From Aquila chrysaetos chrysaetos (lineage: Eukaryota; Chordata; Aves; Accipitriformes; Accipitridae): a DNA stretch of 64,000 nt. Under the pieces are notes generated by a model, which saw only the letters and a list, made by a program, of their open reading frames with translations, was not told the DNA's origin and did not search any database. Below, piece by piece: positions 13,212 to 24,900 of the stretch. The stretch's first letter is position 1, and every line of letters starts with the position of its first letter. The stretch lies in NCBI RefSeq assembly GCF_900496995.4, contig NC_044030.1, positions 74,504,687-74,568,686 of the forward strand, in the 5' to 3' direction. The position numbers and the translations under genes were made by a program.

Positions 13212-14850
13212 CTTATGGAGTGAGTTAGATGCAGCCAGGACATGTCATCCCTCCTGTACATGTGCTGTGCAACTGATATGTGTGTGCATAACAAGTCTAA
13301 GATGTTCCTGATGCTATAGATTTACATCAGGCCATCTGTGCATGGCCCAAAACCATGTGTCCAGGTGTTCCAACTAGTGTATCACTTTTCTTCCATGTGA
13401 AATGCTGGTAAATATGATTTTCTCATTCCATTTTAAATTACTGGTGTAACTTTGGTCCATCTATTCTAAATGCCTTGTACCAAGGAGAGTTAATTTATTT
13501 GATCAAATTCAGACATGAATTCAGGAGTAGTCATTGGAAACATATTACTGTGAAGCCAGATTAATTCTGTAATATCAGTATGGAGGACACCAGAACTAGA
13601 CCTACAGTACTCTACTTACATCTAATTTTTCTTCATCTTTCATCTTATATAGCTATTTACAGTGCTGTAAAATAGAAGAACAGTCTTACCAAATCAAAAT
13701 GTTCACATTTGGCAGATATTTAACATTGAAAACAAAACCCCAGAAAAAAAATGAGGCTGTGGAAGACCTCAAGTGTTTAGGCTGCTATTGTCAAAGGGCC
13801 GAATGGAAGACTGTAGTCCTATGTTCTTCTCGATCTTTTGCATGTGAATTATATCCCCTTAGATTATGGTGCATTAATTCCATTGTTGTTATGAGACTAT
13901 GTTTTTTATAGGAATAAACTGTATTGTATTATTTTTACATTGTATTGTAATACTTTGAATGTGGTGCACTGTTCATAAGATATATACAAATCTGTACATT
14001 GGATGCTTTGTTTTTTCTAGTTTACCTTTAGACTTCTGATCTGATTTACACATTTAAAAGTAAGTTTCTCATAAGGGTAACTTAGTAGCCATAAACCACT
14101 TTCTGAAGAGGTTTTGATGAGTGAAACATTCAAACTTTTGTTGTGAACACACTTTTTCAGTTATGAAATCCAATTTTTTGATGGGTATATTAATCAACAG
14201 ATGTGTGGTTTCTTAAAAAAAATAACATGGCAATATGCTGTCACCCATCAGTTTTAAGTCAGACTGTCAGCCACAGTAGCTATCTGTGAACAAGGTAACT
14301 AAAGGCATTTGTAGTATGTATCTTTGTATCACTGCAATGATAGGTAGCAATAGATAATCCTAACAGAAATCAAGGGTATGACTCTTAACAACCAGCCAGA
14401 AGTACCTCATGCTTTTGCAAATTGCTTGCCCTGTTTTCCTGAAACTAATTGACATTTGTTGTATAGAAGATTATGCAAAATGCATACAACAATATTTTTT
14501 TTATTCCTCTGCATACTTGACTTTTTTTGTTGTTGTTGTTTGCTCCTTTAGTATTTATGTGTCTTTTGTATACAGAAGTAATAAAACAAATAGAAAAATA
14601 ACCAGCAGTAGGCTTTAAGATCTACAGATATTAAAAATCAGTTCACTGTGAGTGTGTTTTTTGCATAAGTGTGTATGGTTTTACATACTGATTTTCAATT
14701 TACAACCCAGTTAAACTTAGATGGACAACCAACCCAAAACTTCATTGTAAGACTGTTATCACTATGTTTGAATCCATGTCCTTCCTAAATTCAAATTGTT
14801 TGACAGCAGCAGTAGTTAATCATATTTAAGATGATTTTACTGAGGCTTAC
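13212..14850. other. Intervening stretch (putative intron)
   Basis: AT-rich DNA between the two minus-strand exon candidates. A short GTT run lies near 14529. No repeat family is recognised. Confidence 0.4.
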
Positions 14851-15092
14851 TGTGATCCAACAAGCCTCATACAAGCTGGACTGTGCTTAAGGTTGCTCCC
14901 CTGTGGCTCACTGCGTCTTCCAGGAGACAGCAGATGGCTTTCAAATACCGCATAGTAGCTTAGTGCCTTCTCCTGTGCCTGTTCACGTCTTAGCTCAGAG
15001 AGCAAGGAGGCTGCTGCAGAGGTACGAAACTGTGAAGTTGTAGCTCTGCACTGGAGGAAAGTGAAAGAGTGGTTCTCACAGCGGTCTTCTCT
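14851..15092 (-). CDS. Candidate coding exon, minus strand (unknown gene)
   Basis: This is the best exon candidate in the window. On the minus strand a pyrimidine-rich acceptor (ccttccctatttacag) is followed by 242 bp that stay open in one frame. A gtaagc donor follows (14845-14850). The frame starts in phase 0 with REDRCENHSFTFLQC, continues through a helix-like stretch (SLLSELRREQAQEKALSYY) and ends in phase 2. The other frames contain stops. GC content is clearly above the flanks and residue usage is protein-like, with many charged and polar residues. I cannot assign a family. The exon lies upstream of the 13107-13211 candidate in transcription order, and the phases agree. Alignment with other bird genomes or transcripts would confirm or refute it. 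Confidence 0.5.
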
Positions 15093-15726
15093 CTGTAAAT
15101 AGGGAAGGTGTTTCATTTCAGAATCAAGGTAGTTTGGCTTAGTATCTTGTGGAAGCTGTGTAACACTTGCCAGTAATACACAGCTTACTACCTCATCATT
15201 TCATTGTCAAACACTTTAAGAAAGGGGGTCTTTAGGGAAGCTTCAATGCCTGTTGGGTTTTTTGATCTCTTGTTAAGTGTTGTGCACTTTTTCAGATTAT
15301 TTATGGAAACAATGCAAAATGTGCATGTTTTCCATTACTACTTTTATTAAAAGCACCAGTGTTTCAGTTTAATATTTTAGAAGTGGTAGAACCAACTGAT
15401 TTGCTAACAGTCTTTGGTGTCTCCATTTCCAGTCTGATCTTGATAAAATCTGAGTAAATAACTGGTGATGCTTCCACCGAGAGATACAGTATCCTTTTGG
15501 AAGTAATAATGTTTGTCCTGTTAACAGACCTTCAGGTTGGCTGGGAAAATCACACAGAGGATCATTTGGATTACCGGTTCTGTTTTTTAAGGGTATTAAG
15601 AGGCCCACATCCAAGATGATGATTATTTCAGTGCTTGTTGCTTAGGATTTATACTGAGGCACATGGTTGCTAACACAAAACTGTTGTGCTTCCGTAGGAG
15701 GTATTTAAATCCTTTCAGAACAAGAG
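15093..15726. other. Stretch with ambiguous minus-strand open frames
   Basis: Between 15360 and 15614 two different minus-strand frames are open and each looks mildly protein-like. One ends in KSVGSTTSKILN before a stop. No donor of acceptable quality was found, so no exon is called. It could be part of the same minus-strand gene, or chance. Confidence 0.3.
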
Positions 15727-15835
15727 CATAGAAATGGCTGTACTGGGTCAAAGCTGTTAATTTGTCTGATATTGAGCCTATGATTGGAGTTGATAACCCA
15801 TTCTTCAGAGGAAAAAGGCAAGAATCTGTTGCATT
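15727..15835 (+). repeat. Possible ancient amniote interspersed repeat fragment
   Basis: The segment contains agaaatggctgtactgggtc followed by a diverged tract and cattcttcagagg. This resembles, from memory, an old interspersed repeat common in turtles, crocodilians and birds, whose consensus includes a catactgggtcaga-type block. Divergence is high and the edges are uncertain. The family is not named because I cannot confirm it by alignment. Confidence 0.3.
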
Positions 15836-17504
15836 TACAGAATAATCAGCTTAATAAAGAAAATGTCATGTTAGGTTCTCCCAGTCACTTCTTGTGAGGC
15901 TTCATTTATATGCGAAGACTCTGCTCTGTTGAGTTGGATGGAGAAAATGAAGAAAAGGTAAAAGTTACTTCTTAGTGCTGCTGGGCAAAGGAGAACATTA
16001 AGATTGGTAGACGGAAAAGGAAAGACGGACACCCATAGATTGACAATGACACAAGTAGCTGACAGTCTCTTCTGAATAGTCAGTATTTGATGGATGCTGC
16101 CTGGACAAAAATGAAGAAATTGGGTAAAATTCAGGATACAGTTTCAGGGAGGGGATATGATTGTGTCTGTCATGAGTGTGATGAGAACCTTGGATATATT
16201 GTAAGGGGAAGGAAGAGGCTTTGGGGATATTGATTGATGTTAATTATGTTTGCTGATACACAGCTTGTTAGGTAACAGCCATACAAGACCTATAGGATAT
16301 CTGAAGAGCGTCATGTTCAGCCGCTGACAGTAAACAAGACAAGAATCACAAGGCTGAGAAAAAGGGGGGTTTAAACATTTTTTCTTGTCAATTTTGAATT
16401 TACTGGTTTTTGGTTTCTGAGTAGTAGCAGCCTAGTTTATTTTCATTGTGTCATTTGTTGTTTTATCAGCCCACTTTCTAATTTACAGCGTCCAGGATTT
16501 TTTTTCCCTTTTGTATGGTAGTTTTTTCTACACCTCTCCTTATATTTTTAACATTATATTGCAAATTTCTGTCTGAACTTTCTTCTGCTATTTTTGTATT
16601 CTTCCTGTTTTCTTCTTTTTTGATATGTCATTCTTAGAACTGAAATCAGTATAACTAATATAGATATGTCTTTGATTTCTGTAGTCTGTATGAACACTGA
16701 TCATATTCTCTTCCATTCTAATTCTTATGACTTGTTTTTGCTTAAGCTTTTGAGCAACTTCAGGTATTGAGAAGAGGGGGTTCTTTCTTAGGTTTCTTTC
16801 TTAGTAGGTGCATTTGACTGCATCTCCAGTATATGCACAAGAAGATTTTTTCTTTCAGTGTCCACTGGGTTTAAAAAAAAAACTTACAAAAAGCATGTCT
16901 ATTTTTGGAAGATATTTAAATGGAATATATGCTGCTTCCTCAGGTATGAAAAACAGGTCTATTTAATAAAGTAATCATTTGTTACAAATGTAATACTTAT
17001 TATTGTGACTTCTTGTTGGCTTCTTGAAAGAATAATTCTGATTCTTTGTCCAAGTATATTTATCATATTTTTCCCATTCTTTTGCTCAATTGAAAAATAT
17101 TTCTATTTTAAACTTTTCCATTTTTGACCTAGAATAATGTCCATTGTGCAGTTTTGAAGTTTTGAGTGACCAAAGGTGGCACTCCATTTTTTTGATCTTT
17201 TCTTGAGCATCCAGTAACAGTACACATGATCATCTTTGTGACAGTTCATTTTCTTTCCTACCTGTATCTTATTTCTAATCTTATTTCAACTTTCTTTCAT
17301 TCTTGTTTATCTTCCTTATCTCTTTTCACTTCCTTGTGTTCCATTCTATGGATTACTTCACAAGTATAAGTTACTCGTGAAGGTGTCTAAGCTCCCTCTC
17401 GAAAATCTAGTGATGGGTGATACAATTCAAATCTTGGTATTGATGCAAAAAGGAAATACAATGCTATTAAATTGATTCTAATAGTTAAGTAAGAGGCACA
17501 CTAT
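15836..17504. other. Non-coding stretch
   Basis: T-rich and low in complexity in places. A near-duplicate ggtttctttcttag run lies around 16787-16807. No gene or known repeat is recognised. Confidence 0.5.
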
Positions 17505-17570
17505 TAGAATCATAGAATCCCTTAGATTGGAAAAGACCTTTAAGATCATTGAGTCCATTAATTCAGTCTG
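17505..17570 (-). mobile_element. CR1 LINE 3'-end fragment
   Basis: It begins agaatcatagaatcc and continues with ttggaaaagacctttaagat and catt/gagtcc. This is the reverse complement of the conserved avian CR1 3' terminus, including its ATTCTATG-type tail. The element therefore lies on the minus strand with its 3' end at the left. Only the last ~65 bp survive, as is usual for heavily 5'-truncated CR1 copies. No coding capacity. Confidence 0.85.
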
Positions 17571-20500
17571 AACCAACAGCAAAAGCAATAGTTGTGAGAG
17601 AATGGGGTAACTAAATCTCAAGATGCCATTCATTCTGTGTGTTTCTTTTTTGTATGATTTGTTATTTTTCTAAGATACTGCAAGAATCATTATTTTAATA
17701 AAATTGTCTGTTTTGTTGGCTTTTGATATTGATAGGTTGTAAATTTACACTAATAATTTACTTTGGAGGTGTGTTCCTTCAAAACTAGTGAGTACTTTTC
17801 ATTTAGTTTTGGCAATTTGCGACAGTTCATTTTGTTATTCTGTTCCAGATCTTCTACAGTCACATACATTTCAAACAGATTTTCCAGTATATCCCCTGTA
17901 AGGAAAACTCCTATTTTTTTCTGAAACCCTCTCACGGTGCCACTGAAAAGTCTTCATGGCACTTACAAGCAGATAAGATCTAAACTTTCCTTTTTGATGT
18001 CTTTTTAACAAGGCCACTCATTTAAAAATAATTTCCTTTTTTTTTAAATTAAACCCTATATTGGTTTGGTGGGGTTTTTTGGTTTTGTTTTTTTTTTTTT
18101 GCTTACATTGCCCATGAGATGAAGAATGTGGTGGACACAGTTACAGGTTAGCTTCTTAATCCTTAAGAATATAATTTTGAATCATGTCCTGTACTTTGTG
18201 GAGGACTAACTGAAGAGTTATTTCTCCTCCTATGGGTTTCCTGACTGGATTCACTGAAATAATCCATTATAGTATTATAAATTTTTGCCTCAGCAATGCA
18301 CCCCTGTGGAGTTTACCTGGTTTACGTTATTGTTTGCTGCTTGCTCTCAGCTTTCCTGGTCTCCCACAGTATGTCACAGTCTCTATCATCATCCTAGTCC
18401 CACCGTCAGTATTACAGTCTTAAAAATCCTGTGCTTTCTTACTTAGGTGAGGAATCCCAATCCATACTGATCCTATTTTCCTTATTAGTACAGTGAACTT
18501 GTTTATCTGTTTCGATTTAGGTATTTTAGCATTTAACACTACTCCTCTGTTGGAGTGAACAACCGTTTTTCCTATGTTTTGTGTACTGAACACAATAAGC
18601 ATTCCACTTACTATTTTTCTTCCACCATGTTTTTATATGTGTACAAAGTTATCAAACTAATTTAAAACCATTCATTCTGCTTTCGCCATTTTACTTCTTA
18701 ATTTTTTTGCACTTATGTGTTTTCATACATTTGGTAGTATATTTTGAGTTACCATGCCCTGTTTAAATGGGACTATATTGTTAACTAACCAATAAACTGA
18801 ATTCTTTCATATCTACAAAACAATTCAGATAAATATTTTCTTTTACTCTTAATTTCTTTACTTGCCCTTCACTTCCACCAGTACAATATAAACTGTATGA
18901 TACTGCTGTCTTAAAATTGAGTATGTCTAAGCCAAAATTACCCCATATTTGGTTGCTGTAAGATTAAAAAGAAAAGCAAATACAAAAATTAAAGGGAAGC
19001 AGTTAGATCAGAATTCTAAAGTCTGAGTGGAGAGCCACATATGTATGAATATGAAATGTTTATGGATTGACATATGTTTTGTGGGAGGAGGCTGCAATTT
19101 TCATCATGCATAGTAGGGACAAATTAATATTATTTTTGTAGGTGCACTAAGAAACATAATTATGCAATAGATCATACATGTTTCTACTTTTTTTTTTCTG
19201 GTATCTTGAGTCACTGTTCTATACTTTCAAGAAACTGAGAAGACTATGAAAGTATAGGATTTCCAATATTAAATAATGAAGGGTCTGCACAAAAAGTTAG
19301 AGGGAAATGCAGGAAATTTTTTTTTTTGCTGAATATTTATTAATTTCCTACTTTAAACATCCTCTGATTTTCTAAATACTGTAGCAGCCATTTCCTCCGA
19401 GAGTTTGAGACTATTTGCATTAAATGGTACAGTGATTTTCATGCTCAGTCTTATTTAGCATGCTTAGCAGTACATTAGATCTGAAGTAATGATGAACCAC
19501 ACAGTTACTGTTTTGTAATTTTAAACTCAGAGTATCTGGAAAAGACAAGATTTTAGCCTGGTGCTGGATGCATGAAACTCCCCCTTTCCATTACATTAAT
19601 GCAGAAAGTTTCCTTTTATGTAGCACTCTTTGGCTTGATTACAGCCTTCTGGAAATTTTTTTTGCTTTGTTTTCTTTATTGAGTGGAAAGGTAAGGGCAT
19701 TCAGAGAAGGATTTTTGGTTGTGTTTTGTGGTCTGTTTCATAACAAAAGAAAACATCAGTACAAGACAGTAGATCTTGACAGAGATAGAAAAAATCAAAT
19801 TACATGAATTCTCATTATAAATAGATGTCCAATTACAATGCAATAGCACTTGCTTGTGTCAAAATGAGAATTTATGTGATTACACACATTCAAAAAATCT
19901 GTATGCCATTACCATAATGAAAAAGCCATTATTTCTGTTCTAAAGCACTTCAGGAAACAAAATTAAGAGAGTCTGCCAGCACATTCAATTCATCCATCTC
20001 TCACATAAAATTGTACCCTATGTTTCCTAAGGAAATTGTGATTTTTTTTAAGTTTCTCCATGCAGATTTTGTAATAGAAAGTGAAAATTGGTGTTCTTGT
20101 CTAAAGCAAAATAGTTGTAAGAATTTCTCAAAACAAAGAGTATTGTTCTAGTCACTCCTTGGAATTAAAATTGTAAATGTTTCTCTCCCCGCTAGCCCCC
20201 TCATCTGTTTGTTTTCACAGGTATATTTGTCCCTGACCTTGTCCAGATTGACAAGGGAAGTTAAACTGCAAGCTCTTAGTATTTCTTTCCACACATCAGT
20301 GAGATGATGTTAGGAACACTAAATTGATCAATAGCTTAACTAACATTTAATTTATAAAAGGTATCATGTATGCCATTTTATAGTAAACAGTTTACTTAAT
20401 AATATGAAATTATTTTTTTCTGTCAGTAATTGCACTCACAGTATTTTTATTGTCTTAGATACCTTAATATTCATCCTGAGATCCTAGTGAGTATAATCAA

Positions 20501-21871
20501 GAATAAAATGTGATGTAAGAGGGAGGCTGAAGGGCAGTTAAATTATTTTATCAGGCAATATTGCCTAGCAGTGATTAATTTTCATTTGAACTTCCCTTTC
20601 TATCTTCTGTGTTCTTTGAAGATTCCTACATAAACCATAAAAAGTGTGTTGGCCTTACAGGTTGTATTTATTTCCTACTACAATATATACTTTTCATCCA
20701 TCCTTAATCTTTCCTTACTATTTTATTAAAAGAAAGTGTAACCCCATGTCTCATTCAGACTTTAGGTCCAAGTCTTAAGTTCATCAAGATGAACAAGATT
20801 CTCCCATTATTTTATGCTGGTCATGGGGGAAGAGTAGGGTCTCATGAAAAAAGGCTGGGTATCATACTCGGACATGAATGATACGCTCCTAGAGGGTATT
20901 TGCAGTTGTCTGTGATGATGAGCTTAGTTACTATCTCTCTATATTTTTTTCTGATTTTTTGCTGTTTGTCTCTCAATGCCTTCCCACTTGTTACTGGGAC
21001 TGCAATTCTTCTAAGTGTGGATACTTACAACAGGCTGTGTAGGCTCCTTCTTCATAGTCAGTGAAGAAATAGGCACTTCTCAGAGAAATTTGTCTTACCC
21101 TTTATCTAAAACAGGTAAGATGAGTCACATTCTGTGAGAGCCTGTTTGTCTTCATTGACCATATAGGGACCCTATATAGTTTAGCTACAACATCTGGTTA
21201 AGTGAGGTGAATCCTGATTTGTCATTCTGAAAGTATTATCTCTTAGGGAGCACACAATTGACTGAAAGTTCAGCTTGGTCAAACTCATTAAAGAGGGAAT
21301 ATTACTTCCTTGTTCCAACATAGGCAAGTAACAGTGATCTTTCTAGCATGTATTTTACTTGACAGAGTTGACTGTGTTTTGCTGTCCTCTAGCTGCCTAT
21401 AGTACTTTCAGGATTTCTTCTTCCAACTACAGATTTATCTGAATCTTCAGATTCACCGTTTTTACATTTAGAAAATCTTTTGCCTTCATTTCTCTTTCCC
21501 CACAGATGTTAATAAACCCTGAAACTTTGATACAGGCTACGAGTTAATGAATGAACAGTATATTTCCTCTTTAAAATATGTTAGTAAGATGTGGTACATG
21601 AAATAGATGTAGATACACTAACAACTTTCTAGGGTAGAATGGGAAATCCCCGGTCTTTTTTCTCTTTCCCCAGTTCTGGCCACAAATGTTGAGTTGCTTA
21701 CCTTGCACGTGAGCAGGGCCAGTTCACTAAAATGTCAGAAAACTAGCTTGGAAAACCAGAAGCTGTTTAACTCGTTAAATCTTTAATCTTGAGTTCACAT
21801 GGATCCTGGACAGTGAGACAGGGTGAGGAAACTGCATTACTGAGGGTGGGAAGAAAGGATCTGAATCAAAA
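17571..21871. other. Non-coding stretch
   Basis: No gene or repeat family is recognised. T-runs occur at 18087-18100, 19189-19197 and 19318-19326. A plus-strand segment at 21058-21114 has an acceptor, a CAG/gtaaga donor and one open frame, but it is only 57 bp and was left uncalled. Confidence 0.45.
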
Positions 21872-21927
21872 GCAAGAGGAACAGGGAAAAAGTGAGGAAG
21901 CAAGAGGAACAGGGAGAAAATGAGGAA
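21872..21927. repeat. 28-bp tandem duplication (two units)
   Basis: Two adjacent 28-bp purine-rich units start with gcaagaggaacaggga, followed by the beginning of a third unit (gcaagac). They differ at two or three positions. Likely replication slippage in a purine-rich tract. No function is suggested. Confidence 0.85.
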
Positions 21928-24900
21928 GCAAGACCTTTCCCTTTCAGCATTGTCAGACTGCTGATTTGTTCCACTCATAAAGTGAACTGTCATCTCCAGA
22001 TTTAATACAGCTGCTCTTCACTAAATAGAATAACTGAAGTTCATTTTGCTGTAATTTGCAGTTCCTTATTCTGCTGTCAGGATGCATACCTGTGTCTTAG
22101 CCCACCTGAGTTCTTATTTTGGGTGTGATTTATGAGATTCTGTATCCATTCTAAATAACTACATTTGCATCCCCTGTTTTTAGGTAATTTAAATTAATTG
22201 GTCTACTAATTAGGTCTTATAATTAAAGGACACTGACAAGGTATACCTAAGATAATAATATTCATGTTAATATTGAGCTTTATCAGTGCTAAGTTTCCAG
22301 TTATATGAACATAGTGAGAAATGAACTATAATTAAGAGCTATCTCGTGCATTTGCTTTTGTTCATCCCTTAGTAAATTCTGCTGTAAACTGGCTAAAGAC
22401 TCATATGAGAAATGGATTAATAGATGTGGAACTACACACAAAACCTAACTATTCCTAGTAGGCTTAAAAAGAGTTCAAGAAAAAAATAAATTTTTCCTAT
22501 TAAATAAAGCATGATATATGGTGATACTATTCTACATACAGAATTTTTAGTTCTAAGATAAAATCACTGTGTCTTAAGTTGCTGCAGTTACAAGGATTTC
22601 TTAATCTCTTCCTGAAGTATTTCTAAAAATTCTAATTGAAACATTACAAAATTGCAAAGATTAGTAAACACAAAAGAACCTTTTATTATGCTTAGTCATC
22701 ATCTAGATAAGCTTATTGTATTTTGTTGAGCAAATTATTTTAATTTAGAGATAACTAAAACTCAATGGAAATATTTTTCCTGTGATTATGGTGACTTATA
22801 GTGCATTTTGTTTCTGAAAGGATATGATTGTAAAACTGCTTCCATTGCTTTTTTGGAGGATTTTTATGTTTGCATGTTAAACTCTGTAAATGTCAACAAA
22901 GAAATAAGTATTTCTGATTACAACCATGGTAATATAAGGATAGTTCTTTCCCGCATACTGCTCAGTTGACATGGAAAATTCCTTCCTTAATGGAATCCTT
23001 AAATGTGCAGGTATTTTATATACTAGTCCAGCTGTTATTTCTTTGGCATGACTTCAGTAGGTTAGCAGTTATTCAGAAATGTTTGTTTCCATTGCAAAGA
23101 AATATTTTTTTTCTGCATTTAGTGGAGAATATAAGATGTGCATTTGGTGTTATGTCTGTGCATAGGCTTTTGATTGACCAAGTTTTTTTTGTGCATCTGA
23201 TTTGCTTAAAGTTGTACATTTGTAATTTCTAATTCCATTTTCACCACTGTGCTAGCAAAATAGAGAGTACTGTGAAGTTAGTGACTACATGTAATGAAAT
23301 ACGTCTACACAATTACCTTCATGTTATCAAAGAATATACGTATGTCTTTTATTGCTGGTACTATCTCTGGGCCCTATTGATGGTCATAGACATTGCACAA
23401 GAGCAGTGTGGTTTTTACAGTAACAAATTTTTAGACTAGCTGAGGGTTTGGCCTGAAAAGAAAAGATAAAGTTTTCATCTGCTGTAGCCTTTTGCACTGT
23501 AATTGCTGGATTCAGTAGTGGTCTTGCTCTGTGACTCAAACAGGAAATTTGGCTGCAGTGATGCTAGTGAGTTAGAGCTGGTTCCAACTGATTCCATTTC
23601 TTATCAATCCAGAAACTGCATGCATGTTACTTAATTCATGGAAGACATATTTCTTATAGTTGTGAGAGAAACATGATGAACTGGTTAACCAGAACCAAAC
23701 CAATGGGGCGCAGGGAGGAAAGAGTATAGCCCTTTCTGGGGTAAAAGGAAACTCCAAAAGAAGCTCCAAGATGTAAGTGTCAGTTCCTTCTGCTTCAAAC
23801 TCATTTGATGGATTTCTTTTTTTTTCTGAGAAGTAGTACACTTTGGTTTTGGAATTAAACAACATGCAGAAATTAAACACTTAAAGAGATACATGGATAC
23901 AGTGTTAATTCTTTTGCATAATCAGAAATACATGCAAGAGTATTAAAGAGGTGGTTGAAATCAGCTATGACAGGATATATTCCTTCTGGCAATTTTCTGC
24001 TCTCACGTCGTTGTTGTGCAGACTATAGTTATGAATGCAGAGAAGAGCTTTTGCACTCTGTTTTTCTCATCTTGAATTGCAGGGCTATTGTATATCCAAC
24101 AGCTAAAATGAGGATTGGTGGAAGTAGGTGTTTGAACATCACATCCTCCCAGCCTTTTCTGTCCCTGAGATTTGTCCATCCCTGGGCCTGCTTTTTCGCT
24201 CTTAGTGCTTTCTTCTATACCCATAGTTTTGATGTTCTCATACTTTAGACTCATGTTCCGACTGATTACAGGGACATACTGTTATGCTCTTATTAGCTGT
24301 ACCAGTCATTTGAGCCATATTGCTCAAAAGTTGAAGAGAACTCAACAAAAGTTCCTGTTTTGACAGAGGTTTTAGAAAACGTGGCCAAGCTGCACCTTAC
24401 CTGTCTGCATGGGAATGCTGAAACAGAAAAATATGACAAGACTTAAAGTGACATTGGTATACAGTAGCCCAGGGGCCTCTGCCACAAGGTTTCCCCTGCA
24501 AAAGCACTTCCTTTGCAAAACAGCCTTTACAGAAAACACTGACCTGTCTGCATCTTTCTATCTTTCATGATAGAAAAATGAAAGTGCCAGAAGATCTTAC
24601 CCGTTAGATCTGCTGACTGTCTCTTGTGAATAGCAGCTATGCTGGGCGGCAATTCCTGTGATTTGGACCCATTTATACTGCTTACAGGGAGTGAGATTGC
24701 CTAGTGGACTCAAATAACAGAAGTTGTAAGGGAAGGTAAATAGCAGCAGGAAAGGAAAAGAAGCAAGCTTGAAAAGTCTTCAGTGCACAGTCTGGCACAT
24801 AGAGGGTATACATATTCTTAGAAGCAAAGTAATGCTCAGAGAAGTAAGCTAAACTTATGGGAAGATAAGTAGATAGGAAGGGACTTGAGTTTAAGCAAAA

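Noticed and set aside
15369..15614. Minus-strand open frames near the 14851 exon candidate
   Set aside because: Two frames are open at once and no acceptable donor was found, so neither can be supported as an exon.
21058..21114. Plus-strand 57-bp segment with good splice-like ends
   Set aside because: Too short, and on the strand opposite to the better candidates; not distinguishable from chance.
24401..24495. Minus-strand segment open between a CAG/gtaagg donor and a ttgcag acceptor
   Set aside because: The acceptor has a weak pyrimidine tract and the translation looks unremarkable. Phase agreement with 21702-21726 has a one-in-three chance of being accidental.
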